64,000 nt of DNA from Gracilaria gracilis. Lineage: Eukaryota; Rhodophyta; Florideophyceae; Gracilariales; Gracilariaceae. The stretch's first letter is position 1. Every line of letters starts with the position of its first letter. Under the pieces are notes generated by a model. It was not told where the DNA came from and ran no database searches. It saw only the letters and a list, made by a program, of their open reading frames with translations. The stretch is taken from the NCBI GenBank assembly GCA_030374805.1, contig JARGSG010000196.1, forward strand, positions 1 to 64,000. The letters are read 5' to 3'. The translations under genes were made by a program, and so were the position numbers. Of this stretch, positions 44,521-56,025 are shown in pieces.

Positions 44521-44532
44521 TCCCCCTTAGGC
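44521..44532 (-). promoter_or_regulatory. Internal polypurine-tract-like motif (integrase end, element B)
   Basis: GCCTAAGGGGGA on the minus strand, at the position that corresponds to 9079-9092 in element A. Confidence 0.4.
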
Positions 44533-44859
44533 GGAACAGCGGGAGATGGGGTCGAGCGTTCCGCTACGCAGGTAGAGTCCCCACGAGCGGGTTGAAGAGA
44601 GGAATGGCCATTCTGGCCAGCAATGTTTTCCGATATCATCGGTGTATCCGAGTCCATCGGTAGATCTGACAGTCCCCGGTTCGGGTGTGGTAGAGTCAGC
44701 GGGCGATTCAGCACGATTGTTTCGGGGGTTGTTGATTCCGTAGACACGGGGCTGGCAGGTGCCAGCACGACCTCAGACGAGGGTGGTGGGGCCAAAACCA
44801 CGCGATCGCGGGAGATCCGCTCATGCGCGTGCTTGATTTCTAGTACCACTGTGTCCTCC

Positions 44860-47800
44860 GCGACGGAGATTACCTTGAATGGCCCATCCGCCACGGGCGA
44901 GAGCTTATGGCATTTCTCCCTATCAGGGTTATAGTGTTTCTTCCGTACGAAGACATAGGTACCCGCCTTAAGTGGCGGTGTGCTACTTCCTCGCAGGCGA
45001 GCATCGAAATCACGCTTGTAAGCGGCTTGAGCCCTCGCAATGGATTGGCGAGTGGCGGGTACCAACTTGGATAGCCATTGATTCCATTTCTGGCGGTAGT
45101 CACCCACATAGGGGAAATTACCCAGCGTAGGCTGTGGTTCCAACGCCACCGGGGGGGGAGGTACGGGAGAGTACTAACTCGAACGGTGAAACACCGGTAA
45201 TTCTATGTACCTGCGTGTTGTACGCGAACGTCAGCGCGTCAGTATACAGGTCCCATGTCTTTGGTTGAGCAGCCACGTAAGAACGGAGAGATGGTAGCAT
45301 CGTCCGGTTGAACCGTTCGACTTGCCCATTAAACTGGGGATGGTAAGTTGTAGTGAACAGGTTCTTTACATCCAGGATGCGACATACATCCTGGAAAACC
45401 CGCGATGCGAACTGTTTCCCGTTATCGGAGAGTACCTGAACCGGCGGACCGTAGACAAAAATCCGGTGCTTCACGAAGGCCTGGGCTACCGTGAAAGCGG
45501 TGATCCTCTTCAGAGGGACAGTCCAAATCAGTTTCGAGAAACGATCCGTTATTACGAGCAAAAACTTGTGACCTCTCCGGGTCGTCAGGAAGGGTCCGAG
45601 TATATCGATTGCGAGAAACTCGAGGGGCGCCCTTGCGGGGAATAGCCTCATCTTCTTCGAGTTCTTCCGGAGCTTCACCCGGTTTTTCGCGCACTCAGTG
45701 CAGAGCCGCACTGTTGCGTAGCAATCGACCGCCATGGCGGGCCAGTAGAAGTCCCTTCTCAGGGTTAAGTATAACTTCCTTCCACCTGCGTGGCCACCCA
45801 GCTTCGCGTAATGCGATAGTTGGAGTACCCGCGTTTGCAGCGTATGAGGGACCACCACTTGTGGGTTACGCTCGACCATTCTTATGAGATAGCCGATGTC
45901 GTTGACCTCAAACGGGAGGACCGCACCACCGTTTAAACGGGCACGAATGTTCACGCAGAACGGGTCGCCATGCTGTTCTCGGATCATTTCTTCCGGTGTC
46001 ACCGGGACAAAATTCCCGGGTAGAGGCTTGTGAGCCCCGTTCTCGTTTGCCACGAGTAGTTAGTCCAATTCATCGTCGAATTCCCAGTCGTCTGGCCAAA
46101 TGTCGAGTTCCCCTTCCTGATTTTCCGTGTCCACCTCGTCAGCGACGAAACAAGGGATCTCATCGTCTCCCGAGGGGAGGGCTTCCCCATTCTTGGGTAA
46201 TCTCGACAGTGCGTCGGCTTGCGTGTTCAGCGCTCTCTTCTTATACACGACTTGAAATTCGAATTCCGCTAGGCGGAGCCTCCATCGCATGAGGCGTCCC
46301 GACGGGTCGGAGATGTTCATTAACCACCTCAGTGAGGAATGGTCCGTGTACACGGTAAAGTGCACACCCATAAGATAGGGGCGGAGAGTTGCCAGAGCCC
46401 ATACAACGGCGAGGCACTCTTTCTCCGAAACGGAGTAATTCAGTTCATGAACGTTGAGCGAACGCGACCAGTAAGCAATGGGCTTACGTTCCCCTTCGGG
46501 GGTGGTTTGGAAAAGAGCACAACCCACTTGGTAGTCGCTCGAATCCGTGTCCACGGAGTACGTTAGTCCGGGTTTTGGCAACGATAGAATCGGAGCAGAT
46601 GTGACAGTTTCCTTCAAGGAGTTAAACGCATCTGTCTCGACAGGCGTGAACGGTACCAGTTTCGGTGGCTGGCCTTTTCGCAGTAGTGCGTTGAGGGGTG
46701 CCGCTATATCCGAGAATTTCGGGACAAACCGTCGGTAGACGTTGACCAATCCCAAGAAGGAGCGCAATTCCGTTTGGGTTCGCGGTTCCTTCGCCTTAGC
46801 GAGGGACTTCACTCGAGCTTCCTCGATCGACAACCGTCCTGGACGGATAACGTGGCCCAAGTACTTCACGGTGTCTGTGAAGAATTCACACTTCCTCAGC
46901 TTGAGGGAAATTCCTGCGTCACGCAGTGTGGTCATTACCTCCCTTACGTGGGCGAGATGATCGTCCAGATTACTGGAGAAGACAATTATGTCATCTAGGT
47001 AAACTAGACACGTTCGCCACTTAAAGCGGTTCAAGAGGATGTCGATAGCACGCTGACATGTAGCGGGGGCGTTGGTGAGACCAAACGACATACGCTTGAA
47101 GCGGAAAGATCCAGAGTGACATACAAACGCGGTCTTATCGCGGTCTTCCTCCCTTACGGGGACTTGCCAATATCCCCAAATGGCGTCCAATGCCCTGAAT
47201 ACGGTTGCGTTTCCGAGCGAATCGATGCACTCGTCCATGCGAGGGATTGGGTACGTGTCCCTTATCGTCACGGCATTGAGCAGGCATTAGTCGACACAGA
47301 ACCTCCAGGTTCCGTCGGCCTTGATTGCCAGTACTACTGGGGACGCCCAGGGTGACTGAGCGGGCTCAATCACGCCTGTGCGGAGCATCTTGTCCATTTA
47401 GAACTGCTGTTCTTCCCGAGCCTTCGGTCCTGCCTTGTAAGGTGGTTGTGAAACGGGTCGCGCGTCCGGTAGCAAATCAATCCGGTGTTCCGTTGTATAT
47501 ATCTCAGCAAGAGATCCATCCGACATTGGGGTAAATTCCCGTAACATATCTCTCAGACGTTCACGGTGTGATTCCGGCACGTGGCCGAGATCGAGCTCCT
47601 GAAGAGCCTTCACGGGATCAATCCGGTCATAGCTCGTTGGGCCATGTTCCGTATCGGATGCAGGGGCAGGCGCGGTTTCCGAGTCAGTCGGCAATTTATC
47701 CGTTGAAACCGGAGTTGTTACGGAAGTATCTTCCCCCTCCTTAGACGGAGCGTCGGGTTGTCCCGGATTGTCGCCCTCTTTTGAGGAAACCAAACCGAGG

Positions 47801-48600
47801 ACTTCGGCAGCCGTCATTCGGGTAGGGAGAATCGCGAGTGGGTGCGGTGTGACCGATCCAATGACTTTGTTCTTTACCAGATATTTGGGGTTGTTGCCAA
47901 GATTGGCAACAAGTATCCTGAAAGGAGCATTCGGTGACACCTGTGCAACACCGCTCGCCACTGCGAGTTGATACTTCTCGTACAACGAGGAAATGGGTTG
48001 AATAACCCGAAGGCCGTGTTGACAGGAATGGACCTGAACCATTACTTGGGATTCTGGTGGAATGCATACCGACGCTGCGACGCGGAGTTTTGTGGACTCA
48101 CGAGTCGCCGGTGGTAGTTCCTGCGCAGCAGGTAGTGGAACTTGTTTCCTCGATGCAAGCTTCAGCGGCCGACGAACTATCAGGACCGACAAACCGTCTT
48201 CGAATTCCACACGCCTGAGGCGGGGTCTGATGGCGTCGACGAATCTGTCGCAGTAATCACATTCCAAAATAACTGGGGCAGCCAATGACCGACATACCAC
48301 AAAGTCGAGCTTGACCACGGAGGTCCCCAAACGCACGACTAAGTCGATTGTTCCCACCGTTGTTAACGGGTTGTTATTCGCGTCGGCGACTTCGGGCGTC
48401 GCTTCGCGGCGAATACGTGTCCGCACCAGCGGTGGCAGGAGGGACTCCACGATAAAGTTCGGCCCTGCACCGGTGTCTAATACCGTGTGAGTGCGCACCA
48501 TAAACTGGATACTGAGGCCAAGGTCGGCGTAAACTTTATAGTTACGCTTGTCCATCATGAGGACTCTATCCGGGAACCGGTTTTTTTTTACCCGTATCCA
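44860..48600 (-). pseudogene. Element B pol region: protease, RT, RNase H, integrase
   Basis: Protease VLDTGAGPNFI near 48485. RT YPIPRMDECIDSLGNATVF, GLTNAPATCQRAID and YLDDIIVFSSN around 47260-46980. RNase H VDTDSSDYQVGCAL near 46555 with YTDHSSLRWLM near 46340. Integrase zinc domain HYAKLGGHAGGRKLYLTLRR with CTECAKN near 45680, and core AIDILGPF, LSDNGKQFAS, PQFNGQVERFNRT between 45630 and 45300. All parts are in Ty3/gypsy order and closer to element A than to any other element here. Few breaks. Confidence 0.92.
47732..47745 (-). promoter_or_regulatory. Internal polypurine-tract-like motif (protease-RT junction, element B)
   Basis: TCTAAGGAGGGGGA on the minus strand, encoding SKEGE. It corresponds to 5874-5887 in element A. 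Confidence 0.45.
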
Positions 48601-48749
48601 CGGTCGACGAAGAACACCCAAGTGTTCCGAGTCCGCGTCAGCGGTGTCTTTCCTCAAAAGGATCTTCACCGGGGAACGAGGCGGCGTCGCCTCGGACGTC
48701 GGCAACCTCTGCTCTGAGGACGTCTCTCTCGAATGGGAGACTCCCTCGT

Positions 48750-50948
48750 TTAGTTTCCCTGGGCTTCCGCCTGCGGCGGCTGCTCAGGTTCCTCGACCAC
48801 GAGTGCTTGGGCACGTTGGCCTCGGGGTCCCGCAACAGCGGAGTTTGGATCGTCCACGACGCGGTGTACCGGTGCTACCGGATGAGCCGGCTGTGCCGCA
48901 GCACGCTGGTAGGTCGGCGCTGTCGGTACAACGTGGGCGAAGTCCGTCTTGGCCCGGAGATACGACGTCATTGGGACAGAACGCTTCTTCTCTGGAGTGA
49001 GGGCCTCATAGTTCACCGTAACCTTGCCCAGGTCTCTCAGGGAGGGAAGGCATTGGGGTGACGTGTGACCATGGGTATAGCAGAGATGGCATATCAAAGC
49101 TATCAATGCTTGCCTACCCTGTCGAAGGGACCCACTATGGTTATCCGTGAAACGTCCCGCTGGGCGGCTGTCCTGCCATCCTGGTCTTTGGAAGCGGGTT
49201 CCTCCGTTCGAGTACGGGATGTAAGGCCCGCGAACTCGGGTGGCATCGGCATAAAGCACGGTGCCGTCCTGAGCGGTTTCGAAGGAGGCGTCCGTCGTCA
49301 ACGGGAGGTCCGTTGTCGGAATGTAGTCGATATCGCCGTGGACGAGCTGGACGTTATCGTACTCCTTCGGAGGTGCTTCATCCGCGACGAGCGACAAAGA
49401 TGGGGATTTAGTTTCCATCAACAACGCCTTGGCGGACTTAGACCGAGTACTCGGAGCTCTTGCGCGGAGGGAGTCACCTTGGGCTCGTGCATACTGGATG
49501 AGCTCGAGGTAGGTGATCTTCCTTCTATCCTCGCGATAGCGGGCGGCCAGGGTCCGGATAGCCGGGTCGAGTCCGTCGATGAACATCGTACCACGCTCTG
49601 TAGCAGGATAGACATTACCACAACGGTGGAAAGCCTTGTTCAGGCGTACCGAAAAATTGGTTTCCGTTTCGCCTGAGCGTTGAGGTGTGTCTCGCAGAGC
49701 AAGTATCGCCGACTGAATGGCACCATTCGTGGCGTATTACCGGAGCAGGTATTGCACCGCTTCGGGCCAGCAAGTAACCCCTCCTTCGGAGGCCCGCGAA
49801 GAACCTCTTACAGAGTGATACTGGTCCTCGGCCACACCACGTAAGAAATACGGTAAGGCAATGTAGGCCTGTCCCTCATTCATCCCGAGTATATCTGCTT
49901 CCGCGACGAAGCGGGCGAGAAAATCTAGCACCAAGATTGCGTCTTCTCCAGTAAACAACTGGTTACGAAGCGAGAGCTGCATCCGTTTGATGCAGTCCTT
50001 TATGTTGCCCGTACCACGGGGTGTTCGATCCAAAGAGGAGTCTTCCAAACGGTAATACCGGTATGACAACAGCTTCTCGTAGAGAGGGTTGGTGGGCTTC
50101 AGAACTTTCAATCCCGCGTGCTTCCGTCCTTTTGCACGAGCACGAACCGCACCTTGCGTGACTGCAGACCGCTTAGAGCGTGACGCCCGTATGGCACGGT
50201 CTTCCTCAGATGACGAATCTGACGAGTCAGCATTGTCCGAATTGTTCGGGTCCGCATCCGACGAAGTCGACGAGTCTGAACCCTGATCGTCCTGTTGGCC
50301 CTTCCGCTTGCGGCGGTTCTTCTCGCGTGCCGAGTTCTTGGCTCTGTGCGACACAGCGACCGGCTCCGCCGGAGTGGCAGCATCCATAGGAATGGTTTGC
50401 TCCAGCATCTCCAGGCGGTCTCTTACACGATCAAATCGGTCCTGAATTCCTTCTACGAAGGTGTCGGGTTGACCAAAGCACTCCAACATTTTGTTGACGT
50501 CGGACCGTAACGTACGGAGATCCTCAAAAATACCCGTTGCAGGGGAGTCTTCCGCCTGTTGGCGTAAAATTTTGACCACCCCTACAAGGGAGTTGTGAGC
50601 AGTGCGCAGCTGACGCAATTGCTCTTCCATGGCTGTACACTGGGGCATGTTGTCCTCCTCCCGATGGGACTGAACCACCGCGGCCGCGGGTGTAGCCGTA
50701 GCAGACGGAGCTGCAGCAGTAACGGCCGGGGCCGGACCAGCACCATCCGTAGGGGGAAGCAACGGTACAAAGGGGAGTGTCCTGTGCGTCGGTTGTTGGC
50801 CCGACGTCTTGGACGAATTGTTCACACCAAGGGTGGAGCCAGAACGCCTGGGGATGCGTGAGACGAACCGATCATCCACAGCGACACCACCACTGTGGGA
50901 ACGACTGCGAGTAACCGCAGCTTCCGTCTCAGACGGTTTTCGAGACAT
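48750..50948 (-). CDS. Element B gag region
   Basis: It starts at ATG 50948 (MSRKPSETEAAVTRSRSH), 120 bp after the LTR. A basic, Ser/Pro/Ala-rich N terminus is followed by a coiled-coil-like segment, a Ser/Asp-rich stretch (SDSSTSSDADPNNSDNADSS), the core shared with A (LKPTNPLYEKLLSYRYYRL; RASEGGVTCWPEAVQYLL), and a CCHC knuckle CHLCYTHGHTSPQC near 49110-49060. It forms the particle around element RNA. Fossil with few breaks. Confidence 0.82.
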
Positions 50949-51050
50949 GATTTTTCAACCAACCGTGCCACGGGAAACTTCCAGAAGTAGCAACGAAACC
51001 TAAAAGAGGGAAACCACACACGAGTACGTGTTAAACCAAATATCCGATTC

Positions 51051-51065
51051 TAGGTTGGGAGACCA
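51051..51065 (-). promoter_or_regulatory. Element B primer-binding site
   Basis: TGGTCTCCCAACCTA on the minus strand, 3 nt after the 5' LTR. It shares its first nine bases with the primer sites of A and E. Confidence 0.72.
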
Positions 51066-51068
51066 CTT

Positions 51069-51835
51069 TGTAGTGCAGCGTCAGAGGCGGAAAGACACCA
51101 CGAAGACGTCCGAGATCTTCCTCCGTAGGAGGGTAGTCAGCAGACAGAGCCTCTCTGGCAAGGCACGACGAAGTCGGGTGTAAGCCGAGGCCAAGCCGTC
51201 ACGACGGGCGTAGAGAGTTGAGCAAGGATCGGTGCTGGCAACACGTGTGTGGGTGAACTGGTCCTCTAGAGAGGCACGAGTCCACGGAAGTGGAGAAAGA
51301 GAAAAGGAATCCGCGAGAGCGGGGGATGGAAAGAAGGAAAAGGAGGAAAGGGCAAAAAGGCTACGGTAAACACCGGGGTTATCCCTGTACAGGGTCGAAC
51401 GCGACACAAGCAGAAAACACTCCCACGAATGCGTCCTGTTAGGTGACGCAGGGAGGATACACTACCCGTAGGCAACGGAGTCTCTCTCCTTGAAGGAGTC
51501 GCTGACCGCCGGAGGCGAAGAAGTATAAAGCCAACCCTGGTTCGGGAGAACTTTACTGTGAACGGTGGCGAGGTCGCCGCCGGGCTAAGTAGTGAGCTCG
51601 CACCAACACTAATTAAATACACTAACTAAATTAGGCCCACGCCCAGTGGTAATTACCCACGCGCCGTGGCGCCCGTCCCACGTGTACGTGGCCAACCTCC
51701 TGGCTCAACCGTGTCCCACGTGTCCTTCCCACTTAGTGGTTGTTACTATTCATATCTCCCATTTGGAGCACCCGCCCGACAGGTCGGAATATGACTAAGT
51801 AGTCAGAAACCACCATCGGAGGGCGTTGAACTACA
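51069..51835 (-). repeat. Element B 5' LTR
   Basis: 767 bp, about 98% identical by eye to 40434-41201. Flanked outside by GGCGG. Confidence 0.93.
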
Positions 51836-51959
51836 GGCGGAAGTGTTCGCGTTGTGATAAAAGTTCTACCGCTCTTTGACTGTTTTTTCTTATTGTTTGC
51901 TCGTTGGCATGGCGTTGTTTTTGTTTCTGGGTCTGTCGTCGCATAGACAGTGTCACCAT
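51836..51959 (-). pseudogene. pogo-type transposase 2, N-terminal part
   Basis: Minus strand from ATG 51959: MVTLSMRRQTQKQKQRHANE, then KNSQRAVELLSQREHFR up to the target duplication, and in frame with 40433 and below. KNSQRAVELL... is the first helix of the pogo/psq HTH. This proves the insertion of element B into the coding sequence. Confidence 0.8.
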
Positions 51960-52474
51960 AGTAGTTTTATTGATGACAGGAAGCAACGGGTTTTGCCAGA
52001 ACTAGAGATACGCATCTTGCGCCTCTTCTAGGGAGGTGTTGTTGTGATCTGGGGCCTTTTTGTTTGAATTCATGCGCTTTCTCTTGTGCTGTTTGACGAC
52101 TGTCTTTGTCGCCCTTGGAGCCGTATATAGACCACAGGAGTTTGAAAATGGCGCGCTTTCGTCACCCCGTTGTTTTGTGGTGAGAAAGAGGGGGAGGACT
52201 GGCTTTTTGCGAAGCGGAGCTCAGCTCTCGTAAGGCTACTATGGGCTACATGGAGCGATTCCCGTAGGGAGCTTTCATTGTTCAAAATTAGCCTTTGTTC
52301 ACCTATATTCGTACCGGGAAGGTATAAAGAAATTCATCTCTTAAGTAAAGAGGGCACCACCGAATTTGTGTGTGAATTTGCGGGATCAAAGCCGTTAACA
52401 AAGTAGTACATAAAGTTAGACACTTCTTTGCCCGGCAAGAGTATCAAATTCCAGCTACAACGTTCGATCAAACA
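51960..52474. other. Spacer between pogo 2 and the small two-exon gene
   Basis: No supported gene. It should contain the right terminus of pogo-type element 2 and the promoter of the next gene, but I could not place either. Confidence 0.4.
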
Positions 52475-53324
52475 ATGTCGTCTTCAGCAACCCGCCCTCA
52501 TTTTACTGAAACCGCTGCCGTTCGAAAACTAAAGACTATGTTCGACACTGGTCAACTTCTAGGAAATGAAACGGCGAATAAATTTTACAATATGGACCCC
52601 ATATTTAAACCCTACCGATTTTCGACATTCAAGACAAAGTATCACAAGATTTGTAATGAGAAAATTCTGCATTGAGTACGTTTGTGTCAATTACAACTTT
52701 CAATATTTTGTAGAATAGCTAACATATTCCAAAGATGTTTCGAACCCTCAGTCTCCTGAACAACCAACTACTGAAATCGCAGAAAATGACTTTGAAGAAG
52801 ACCAATTGGTTGCTGTAGAGAATAAAGGAAATGATAAACAGGTTATTTTTAACGAAGAAAATTTTTACCCTTTGGTTTTGATGTCCAAATGGGATAAAAT
52901 TAGTTCGACTACAAAGCGCTTAACGTCAGCTATTCTTCTACCATCAGGTATCAACATACAGAGCATTTCAAGTGGTGTTGTTAATGAGGGAAAGGGCTTC
53001 GAAAGTTTTCTGATTTGGCTCGAACCAATGACGGATGTCAGTGTAATGCACGAACTTTGGTTAACCAAACAGTTTGACTCCATGGAGAATTATCATCCAA
53101 ACATTGGTGGCTTCCAGAAGGCGCTTCAGCGATTACGAGAATCAGCGAGAGACAAAGTGAAGTCTTCCTGTATCATTTCTCTCCCTTTTTATGTCGAATA
53201 TCACGTTTTAGGGAAGCAAATACTGACATTTTCGGATCGTACCAAAATATTTTATGTGGATTTGAAAGCTCCGGATGATAAGTATTTAAGGAAGGAAGAC
53301 ATTATTTGTGTAGAAATTACTTGA
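52475..53324 (+). CDS. Probable two-exon gene of unknown function
   Basis: Exon 1 starts at ATG 52475 (MSSSATRPHFTETAAVRKLK) and runs to about 52652. A GTAATG donor at 52653 and an AAAG acceptor ending at 52734 define an 82-nt intron that keeps the frame (T + AT joins as Tyr). Exon 2 continues with an acidic linker (SPEQPTTEIAENDFEEDQ) and a globular part (FYPLVLMSKWDKISSTTKRL ... FLIWLEPMTDVSVMHELWL ... DKVKSSCIISLPFYVEYHV) to the TGA at 53322-53324. The product would be about 255 residues. I recognise no family. It converges with the DUF7869-like gene and may be part of the same mobile unit. The intron is predicted from sequence only. Confidence 0.45.
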
Positions 53325-53740
53325 TATTGTTGTAAACGACTGAAATACGTATTTAAGGCTTTCCGAAGAATTACCGCATTGTAAATAATGTCTCCACAAC
53401 GGCTTATACAGCGGCTTAAACATATCAAAAATCTCATTATAGTAACTTCTGGTTAGGATTTAACGAATTAAACTCTTGCTACTGTGTAAAATGTAAAAAA
53501 AAAACAATCGTCGAACGGCCAAGAACATCTTAAGCCATTTTTCCCGCGTCTCCCTGTCACACATGGGAAGGTTTCAACAACGAAAGTAGCCTTTCGCCTT
53601 TTTGGCGAATCGGAATTACAGGCCAAATGAGTCAGAAATGACCCAAACACGGTCAAGACCTTTTATTCTCACGAAAGCAAGGGCTTTACAACGGTGGATA
53701 AACGAACAAGAATGCTCACCGGAGACCAAAGATATGGCTT

Positions 53741-55738
53741 TCACGTTCCATCACCAAAAAACTCAGCTTCAAGAGCGACGTTTCCAGCGTAGTAACGGTC
53801 AAGAATATTGACCTGTAGATAGTTTCGGCGCGTGTCATGCTGTTTCGAGGGAACAAGCGACAAGGAAGGCAGCGTGTCTTTGTAGGAAGAATTAACTAGA
53901 TCGGCGAGAGTTGGTGTTGCTGCTGTCGATTTAAGCAATGTATACGAGACGGATGATAAACCATTGCTCAAAACTTTCATTGTGAGTACACCTGGCGCTG
54001 AGCTCTTTGCAGTGAAGACATGATACTTCAAAATTCTCATTGACGACGGGATACAGAAGTAGGTTGAAAGCAACTGTTTCCAATTTACCCAACTGACAGC
54101 ACTCCCAGGAACGCAGTTGTTACCTACAGAGCTATTCCCAATAAGCCTCATCATATCTTTCGGAGTAGTGATATCGGCACGCAGTAGCTTCCTTTTACCG
54201 TGGCCGAAGCATCCGTCACAGACATTCTTCGTGTGCCCTGCAACCAAAAAGTAAAGCGTTACTTCTGATTCCAATCCTACTAATGTTCGCCACACAATAT
54301 AAAACATTACAAACCGATTCTTATTCTGGCCACTACAGTTATCTGCGTGTAGCAAAAGCCTATTACCCAGCGAACCATCTTCACCATGTGGCGATCGGGA
54401 GTCTATGGAGTAGTGAAGCATAGAAAGTACAGTGTTGGCCGTTTTCTCGTTAGGCCAGTGCCCCTCTACAAGCCCGAAGATATCAGTTATCTTATCATTG
54501 CTGCAAGCAACCCCGAATATATCAAACTTCAATCCCGTTATGAAATGAAGCTGTCCAGGCTGCTTCTGCAGTTTAGGCAAAAGCAACTTCTCTGCGAAGT
54601 CAAATACGAAGTGTCTTTGCTCTGCTTTACGCCGCGTCGGGGCCTCCCCATGAATGTCGCGATATAAGCGAAACTCAGTCTTCGCGTCATGCAAGTGTCT
54701 CTCCAAAAATGACTGCGCTGCATCTCGTTGAATGGGGTCTGTGTTTGAACATGAAATTGTGTTTCTTAGCTTCGTGCATGTGTCACAAAAACCGGACCCT
54801 GTCGAGGCAATGCGCAGAAGCGGCATGTCAGACGTCCAGTATCGAACAAACAGAATGAATGAAATATAATCTGATGGCATCGGGTACTTGTTTGTTTCAT
54901 TCACGACAGCACTGCAAAGGTCTTTCCACGCCTCCCTGTACTCATCATACAGCTTTGTTTTCGTAAAATGAGACGGAAGAACACGAATTGGAGACTCATC
55001 TCTCGACCCGCGTCCTCTTGGACACTCCATGCCAAAGTCTCTAGCGACGCTAAGTAGAAAAGCATTCACCACTATTCTCTGAACTCCCAGCTTTCCAGTT
55101 CGATTTTCGGCGTACTTGGTGTCATAACACGAGGGTTTCGTCGTCAGACTTACCTGTTTTGCGTTGCGTCGCACAGTTTCAGGAGATAATTGAGTGACAG
55201 CGGCAAACGCGTTGAGACAAATACGTTGTCCTCGAAGAGCATAAACAGTTTGTGTCCTTGGCTTGAGCTTTGTATCGTCGTGACGCTTATGTTTTCTCGA
55301 GGATATTGTAGACGGACACACTAGCAAGTTCGCCATTTCTTTCGGGGCCGACAGCGCAAGAAGCATTGCACGGACAAACGAAATACGTTTGGTTATATCC
55401 ATAGTTGCAAATGAACTTGCTAGCTCTGCATCTGCAACAAGTTTGCATGTCTCGTGAGCGCACATGTTGTTGACGTAATGAGAATTGCTCTGCTCGGAAA
55501 TGGATGGTTCTGATTCTACGTCTTGTGCTGTATAGAACGGAACATCGTGGATCCTAGCAGCTGGGGTTTTGGGCTGTGATAGAGCGTTTTGAATAAAGTG
55601 TGAATCGTCTAGCTCGTCATCGAAGTCCTTGCAGGCGTCACTGGTGATTGAGTCGTCATCACTGTTGTCGGGAGCCGGTGGGATGTCCAACTCTGCGGGG
55701 TCGCATTGCTCGGGAAGAGAGTCAGTTGTGATATAATA
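53741..55738 (-). CDS. DUF7869-like protein, probable transposase-related
   Basis: An unbroken frame of about 660 codons on the minus strand. An acidic N terminus precedes helical and Cys-containing segments (GFCDTCTKLRNTISC) and a core with three acidic blocks: KFDIFGVACSNDKITDIFGL, LLLHADNCSGQNKNRFVMFY and FLVAGHTKNVCDGCFGHGKR. The DNCSGQNKNR...GHTK..CDG..G..K pattern is that of the DUF7869 family, abundant in TE-rich eukaryotes, and suggests an RNase H-like DDE fold. No ATG occurs before residue ~75, and the frame begins after a TAG at 55737-55739. An open stretch in the same frame lies upstream (to 55921), so a 5' exon or one lost start is likely. Function is inferred, not known. Confidence 0.6.
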   Translation of the reverse strand, partial: YYITTDSLPEQCDPAELDIPPAPDNSDDDSITSDACKDFDDELDDSHFIQNALSQPKTPAARIHDVPFYTAQDVESEPSISEQSNSHYVNNMCAHETCKLVADAELASSFATMDITKRISFVRAMLLALSAPKEMANLLVCPSTISSRKHKRHDDTKLKPRTQTVYALRGQRICLNAFAAVTQLSPETVRRNAKQVSLTTKPSCYDTKYAENRTGKLGVQRIVVNAFLLSVARDFGMECPRGRGSRDESPIRVLPSHFTKTKLYDEYREAWKDLCSAVVNETNKYPMPSDYISFILFVRYWTSDMPLLRIASTGSGFCDTCTKLRNTISCSNTDPIQRDAAQSFLERHLHDAKTEFRLYRDIHGEAPTRRKAEQRHFVFDFAEKLLLPKLQKQPGQLHFITGLKFDIFGVACSNDKITDIFGLVEGHWPNEKTANTVLSMLHYSIDSRSPHGEDGSLGNRLLLHADNCSGQNKNRFVMFYIVWRTLVGLESEVTLYFLVAGHTKNVCDGCFGHGKRKLLRADITTPKDMMRLIGNSSVGNNCVPGSAVSWVNWKQLLSTYFCIPSSMRILKYHVFTAKSSAPGVLTMKVLSNGLSSVSYTLLKSTAATPTLADLVNSSYKDTLPSLSLVPSKQHDTRRNYLQVNILDRYYAGNVALEAEFFGDGT

Positions 55739-56025
55739 CTAAGAGCGATAAAATTTCTCGACGATTGACCCGGAGAAATGAAAGGGACATTGTTTTGCGT
55801 TTATCTCGCAAACAGAGCGACTTTCATTTTTGGAGATCTCGAGACTCCCGGTTCGTTTTTTGCTTATGCTACTGGTGCTTGAGGTCCATTTAATCAGCAA
55901 ATCTGACCAATCGAATCTCAAGATCGTCAGCTTTCCAGCAGTGTGCTTAACTCACATCGGTCCAAAACTGCGATAAGCTACTTTCGTTGTTGAAACCTTC
56001 CCACATTTGAAAAGTGAGAACCATT

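Larger units (their letters stand above)
40434..51835 (-). mobile_element. Element B: Ty3/gypsy chromovirus-like retrotransposon, nearly whole
   Basis: Minus strand. 5' LTR 51069-51835, primer site 51065-51051, gag 50948 to about 48750, protease near 48485, RT about 47300-46900, RNase H about 46560-46200, integrase about 45900-45100, chromodomain about 43600-43430, antisense gene 41259-43089 (plus strand), polypurine tract 41220-41202, 3' LTR 40434-41201. The LTRs are about 98% identical by eye and a perfect 5-bp duplication flanks it, so it is the youngest LTR element here. It looks almost whole, with roughly half a dozen breaks. It sits inside the HTH coding sequence of a pogo-type transposase. 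Confidence 0.95.

Noticed and set aside
38150-52160. Terminal inverted repeats of pogo-type element 2
   Set aside because: I compared both outer flanks (about 38140-38215 and 52000-52160) and found no convincing inverted match, so its ends are not called.
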